DNA of 64,000 bases from CAZUMW01 sp964621615 (GTDB lineage Bacteria; Desulfobacterota; WTBG01; CAIYCZ01; CAIRTM01), in contig CAZUMW010000010.1 of the NCBI GenBank assembly GCA_964621615.1, forward strand, positions 57,592-121,591. Direction: 5' to 3'. Each line of letters starts with the position of its first letter. Positions within the stretch are counted from its first letter, which is position 1. Below, one piece after another: positions 62,076 to 64,000 of this stretch. The position numbers and the translations under genes are program-made. A model generated the notes under the pieces. It did no database searches. It was not told the origin of the DNA and saw nothing but the letters and a program-made list of their open reading frames with translations.

Positions 62076-63251
62076 ATGAGCAGCTCACCGCATATTGAGA
62101 AGGCAAAGAAAGCCGCCCTTGACATGCTTCTGCACAATGCACAGGGCCCCTGCAGGCGGCTTCCGCGGACGGCCGGCTGGGGCTACCCCGAGCCGTATAC
62201 GCGGGATCTGATGATAGCAGCGCTGGGAATTCTGGCATCGGGCAGCCCTGCGCTGACCGCCGTGCTGAAAAAAACGCTCGAAGCGCTGGCAGACAACCAG
62301 AGCCCGCGCGGGCATATACCGTCACTTGTGCATGACCCTGAAGACCGCGGAGCGAGCGACACCACACCGCTCTTTCTGCTTGCCGCAGCGCTGTACCGGG
62401 AAAAAACCGGCGAGCGGGACTTTCTTTGTGATGCCGTGCAGAAAGCGCTGGTCTGGATGGATTATCAAAGCCCATCCGACAGAACAATCGTTGGTCAGCT
62501 TCCGACAACGGACTGGCGGGATGAGCAGTGGTTTCTGGGATTCGGCCTCTATGTCAACACCATTGTTTATGCTTATCTTCGGCTGCTGGGGCACGACGAA
62601 AAAGCACAGTCGCTGCTCCGGCTTATGGACCGGTTCACAATCCGTGGCGATCACCAGAACCGCCATGTTCACGAAGGGCTTGTTCTCAGACACAAGCCCT
62701 ATTATGCCGCATGGTCATACAAAATCTATAAAAATGAACGCGTGGATATCCTGGGTAACAGCCTTGCGGTGTTAACCGGCATCGCCTCGCCGTCACGTGC
62801 CCGCCATATTATTGCCTGGGTGGAAGACGAATGTGACGGTCTCAGGAAGAAAGGCCTCCTGTGCGGTGATTTGCCGCCCAATCTGTTTCCCTACGTCATG
62901 CCGGACGACCCCGACTGGCACCCGCGATATGAAAAACACAATCTGCCGGGCGAATATCACAACGGCGGCATCTGGCCGTTTGTGTGCGGCTTTTATATCG
63001 CTGCAGCCGTTGCAGCGGGAAGGGTGCAGCTTGCTGAACAAAAGCTTAATGCATTGACCGGCCTTATCAGCCGGTCGCGGCGCACAGGCCTTTTGTTCGG
63101 CTTTAATGAATGGTACCGCGCCCAGGACGGCAGCCCGCAGGGCCAGGACTGGCAAACCTGGTCGGCAGCCATGTACATCTACGCCGCCGTGTGCGTAGAG
63201 CAGCGCACAACGCCATTTTTTGATGCCGTTCGCCTGGCCGGCACCACGTAA
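62076..63251 (+). CDS. (alpha/alpha)6-barrel glycosidase-like protein
   Basis: A 391-residue protein related to neutral invertase/amylo-alpha-1,6-glucosidase-type glycosidases. The first segment has GYPEPYTRDLMIAAL (catalytic-Asp-type YxRD). Then ADNQSPRGHIPSLVH, TTDWRDEQWFLGF and a C-terminal GEYHNGGIWPFVCGFYI and GQDWQTWSAAMYIYA follow. It is shorter than debranching enzymes. Acid residues are present but the substrate is unknown. It starts one base after the GT4 stop and closes the sugar cluster. Confidence 0.78.
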   Translation: MSSSPHIEKAKKAALDMLLHNAQGPCRRLPRTAGWGYPEPYTRDLMIAALGILASGSPALTAVLKKTLEALADNQSPRGHIPSLVHDPEDRGASDTTPLFLLAAALYREKTGERDFLCDAVQKALVWMDYQSPSDRTIVGQLPTTDWRDEQWFLGFGLYVNTIVYAYLRLLGHDEKAQSLLRLMDRFTIRGDHQNRHVHEGLVLRHKPYYAAWSYKIYKNERVDILGNSLAVLTGIASPSRARHIIAWVEDECDGLRKKGLLCGDLPPNLFPYVMPDDPDWHPRYEKHNLPGEYHNGGIWPFVCGFYIAAAVAAGRVQLAEQKLNALTGLISRSRRTGLLFGFNEWYRAQDGSPQGQDWQTWSAAMYIYAAVCVEQRTTPFFDAVRLAGTT

Positions 63252-63378
63252 GAGAACACCCCGTCCAATTTGGACTCACCACACACTTTTCGCTTGCGAT
63301 TTTGGATAAGTGCAGGTAGATTTGCAAGCATACGGCCACCTTCCCTGTCCCATAACCGCATTATCGGCAAGGAGCCCC

Positions 63379-63975
63379 ATGGCTGATTCCGACCTGATGC
63401 GCACGCTCCGCAATCTCGACATCCACGACCACCTCTGCCTTGTGTATGAAACACAGCAGGAGCAGTTCGCTGCCGCGATTCCGTTTATCACCCTTGGCCT
63501 TGAGCGCGGCGAAAAATGCATGTATATAGCAGACGACAATACGGCAGAGCAGGTCATACGCGCCATAGAAAAGGACGGCTTAGACACCGGGGAGCACATT
63601 CGAGCCGGCGCGCTGGTCATCGCAAGCAAAAAAGACTCCTATCTTAAACAGGGCTATTTCGATCCGGACTGGATGATACGCTTTTTGCAGCACACACTCC
63701 TTGAGGCAAAGGAGGCCGGCTTTTCAGCGCTGCGCGTTACCGGTGAGATGACCTGGGCTCTAAGCGACACCCCCGGTGTTGATCGGCTGATCGAATACGA
63801 AAACAAGCTGAACAGCTTTCTGCCGGATCATGACTGCCTTGCGATATGCCAGTACAACCGGAAGCGCTTTTCTCCTGAAGTAATCCGCGACATTATTTAT
63901 ACACACCCGCTGGTGATCTGCGGCGGGTATGTGTGCCATAATTTTTATTGGATCTTCGACATAATTTGTGGGTAA
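63379..63975 (+). CDS. MEDS-domain sensor protein, without kinase part
   Basis: A 198-residue MEDS (DcmR-type sensory) domain: HDHLCLVYET, FITLGLERGEKCMYIADDN, LRVTGEMTWAL, YNRKRFSPEVI and HPLVICGGYVCHNFYW. The ATG at 63379 follows AAGGAG. In most relatives the MEDS domain continues into a PAS or histidine-kinase region; here a stop follows IFDIICG directly. It is therefore a stand-alone domain or a truncated gene. The window ends 25 bases later, so the downstream context is not visible. Confidence 0.8.
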   Translation: MADSDLMRTLRNLDIHDHLCLVYETQQEQFAAAIPFITLGLERGEKCMYIADDNTAEQVIRAIEKDGLDTGEHIRAGALVIASKKDSYLKQGYFDPDWMIRFLQHTLLEAKEAGFSALRVTGEMTWALSDTPGVDRLIEYENKLNSFLPDHDCLAICQYNRKRFSPEVIRDIIYTHPLVICGGYVCHNFYWIFDIICG

Positions 63976-64000
63976 AGAAAGGCCGAAATAGCCTCCAACA

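Noticed and set aside
1..64000. tRNA, rRNA and CRISPR arrays
   Set aside because: I looked for T-loop consensus sequences, rRNA-like blocks and regularly spaced repeats by eye and saw none; a covariance scan would be more sensitive.

Overview
The window reads as a chromosomal segment of a diderm (Gram-negative) bacterium, most probably a member of the Desulfobacterota (former Deltaproteobacteria). Support: outer-membrane and lipoprotein signals throughout, a pheA-hisC-tyrA-cmk-rpsA-sppA array typical of that group, a CFI-box-like C-terminal domain, a RACo-like corrinoid activator, a DUF362 ferredoxin and sigma-54 control. No rRNA, tRNA, CRISPR array or phage was found. The taxonomic call is inference, not a database result.

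Layout. 1-7.3 kb: an envelope cluster on the + strand (Ycf48-like lipoprotein, RND/MMPL exporter, DUF1302 outer-membrane protein, DUF1329 periplasmic protein). 7.4-14.8 kb, - strand: pheA, hisC, tyrA, then a structured-RNA repeat in antisense orientation, then cmk, rpsA, sppA and a thiamine-binding protein. 15-24.3 kb: metallophosphoesterase, RRM protein, DUF362 ferredoxin, truA, hisG, alr, gap, a triple-repeat membrane protein, era and a tyrosine phosphatase. 24.4-34.5 kb: glnS, an RNase Z-like hydrolase with a Cys-cluster partner, gltX, a squalene/phytoene synthase homologue, hflX, a phosphoribosyltransferase and an MFS transporter.

34.5-42.4 kb: a second copy of the structured repeat, then a run of exported proteins (coiled-coil membrane protein, two YwqK-repeat proteins, a propeller-PKD-CFI-box protein), an MFS transporter, a small membrane exporter-like protein and a HAD phosphatase. 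42.4-49 kb: a MITE-like element, a RACo-like protein, DUF502, panC, panB, a DUF151 nuclease and an HTH-HD-GYP fusion. 49.4-56.1 kb: an M48 protease, small Cys proteins, a lipoprotein FGE-like enzyme, a lone receiver, lipoproteins and an exported flavodoxin. 56.1-59.3 kb: a sigma-54 activator with a degenerate receiver, divergent from a -24/-12 promoter that precedes a 46-residue basic protein, a receiver protein and a UPF0316 membrane protein. 59.5-63.3 kb: a sugar cluster (nagB, PIG-L deacetylase, GT4, glycosidase-fold protein), then a MEDS-domain protein.

The strongest non-protein signal is a pair of about 200-bp diverged repeats (11581-11784 and 34519-34724). Their hairpins are kept, in part by compensatory changes. 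They look like HEARO/omega-RNA elements of the IscB (IS200/IS605) type that have lost the iscB gene. Other candidates for follow-up are the sigma-54 module, the four-gene envelope cluster, the MITE and several small proteins with good ribosome-binding sites.
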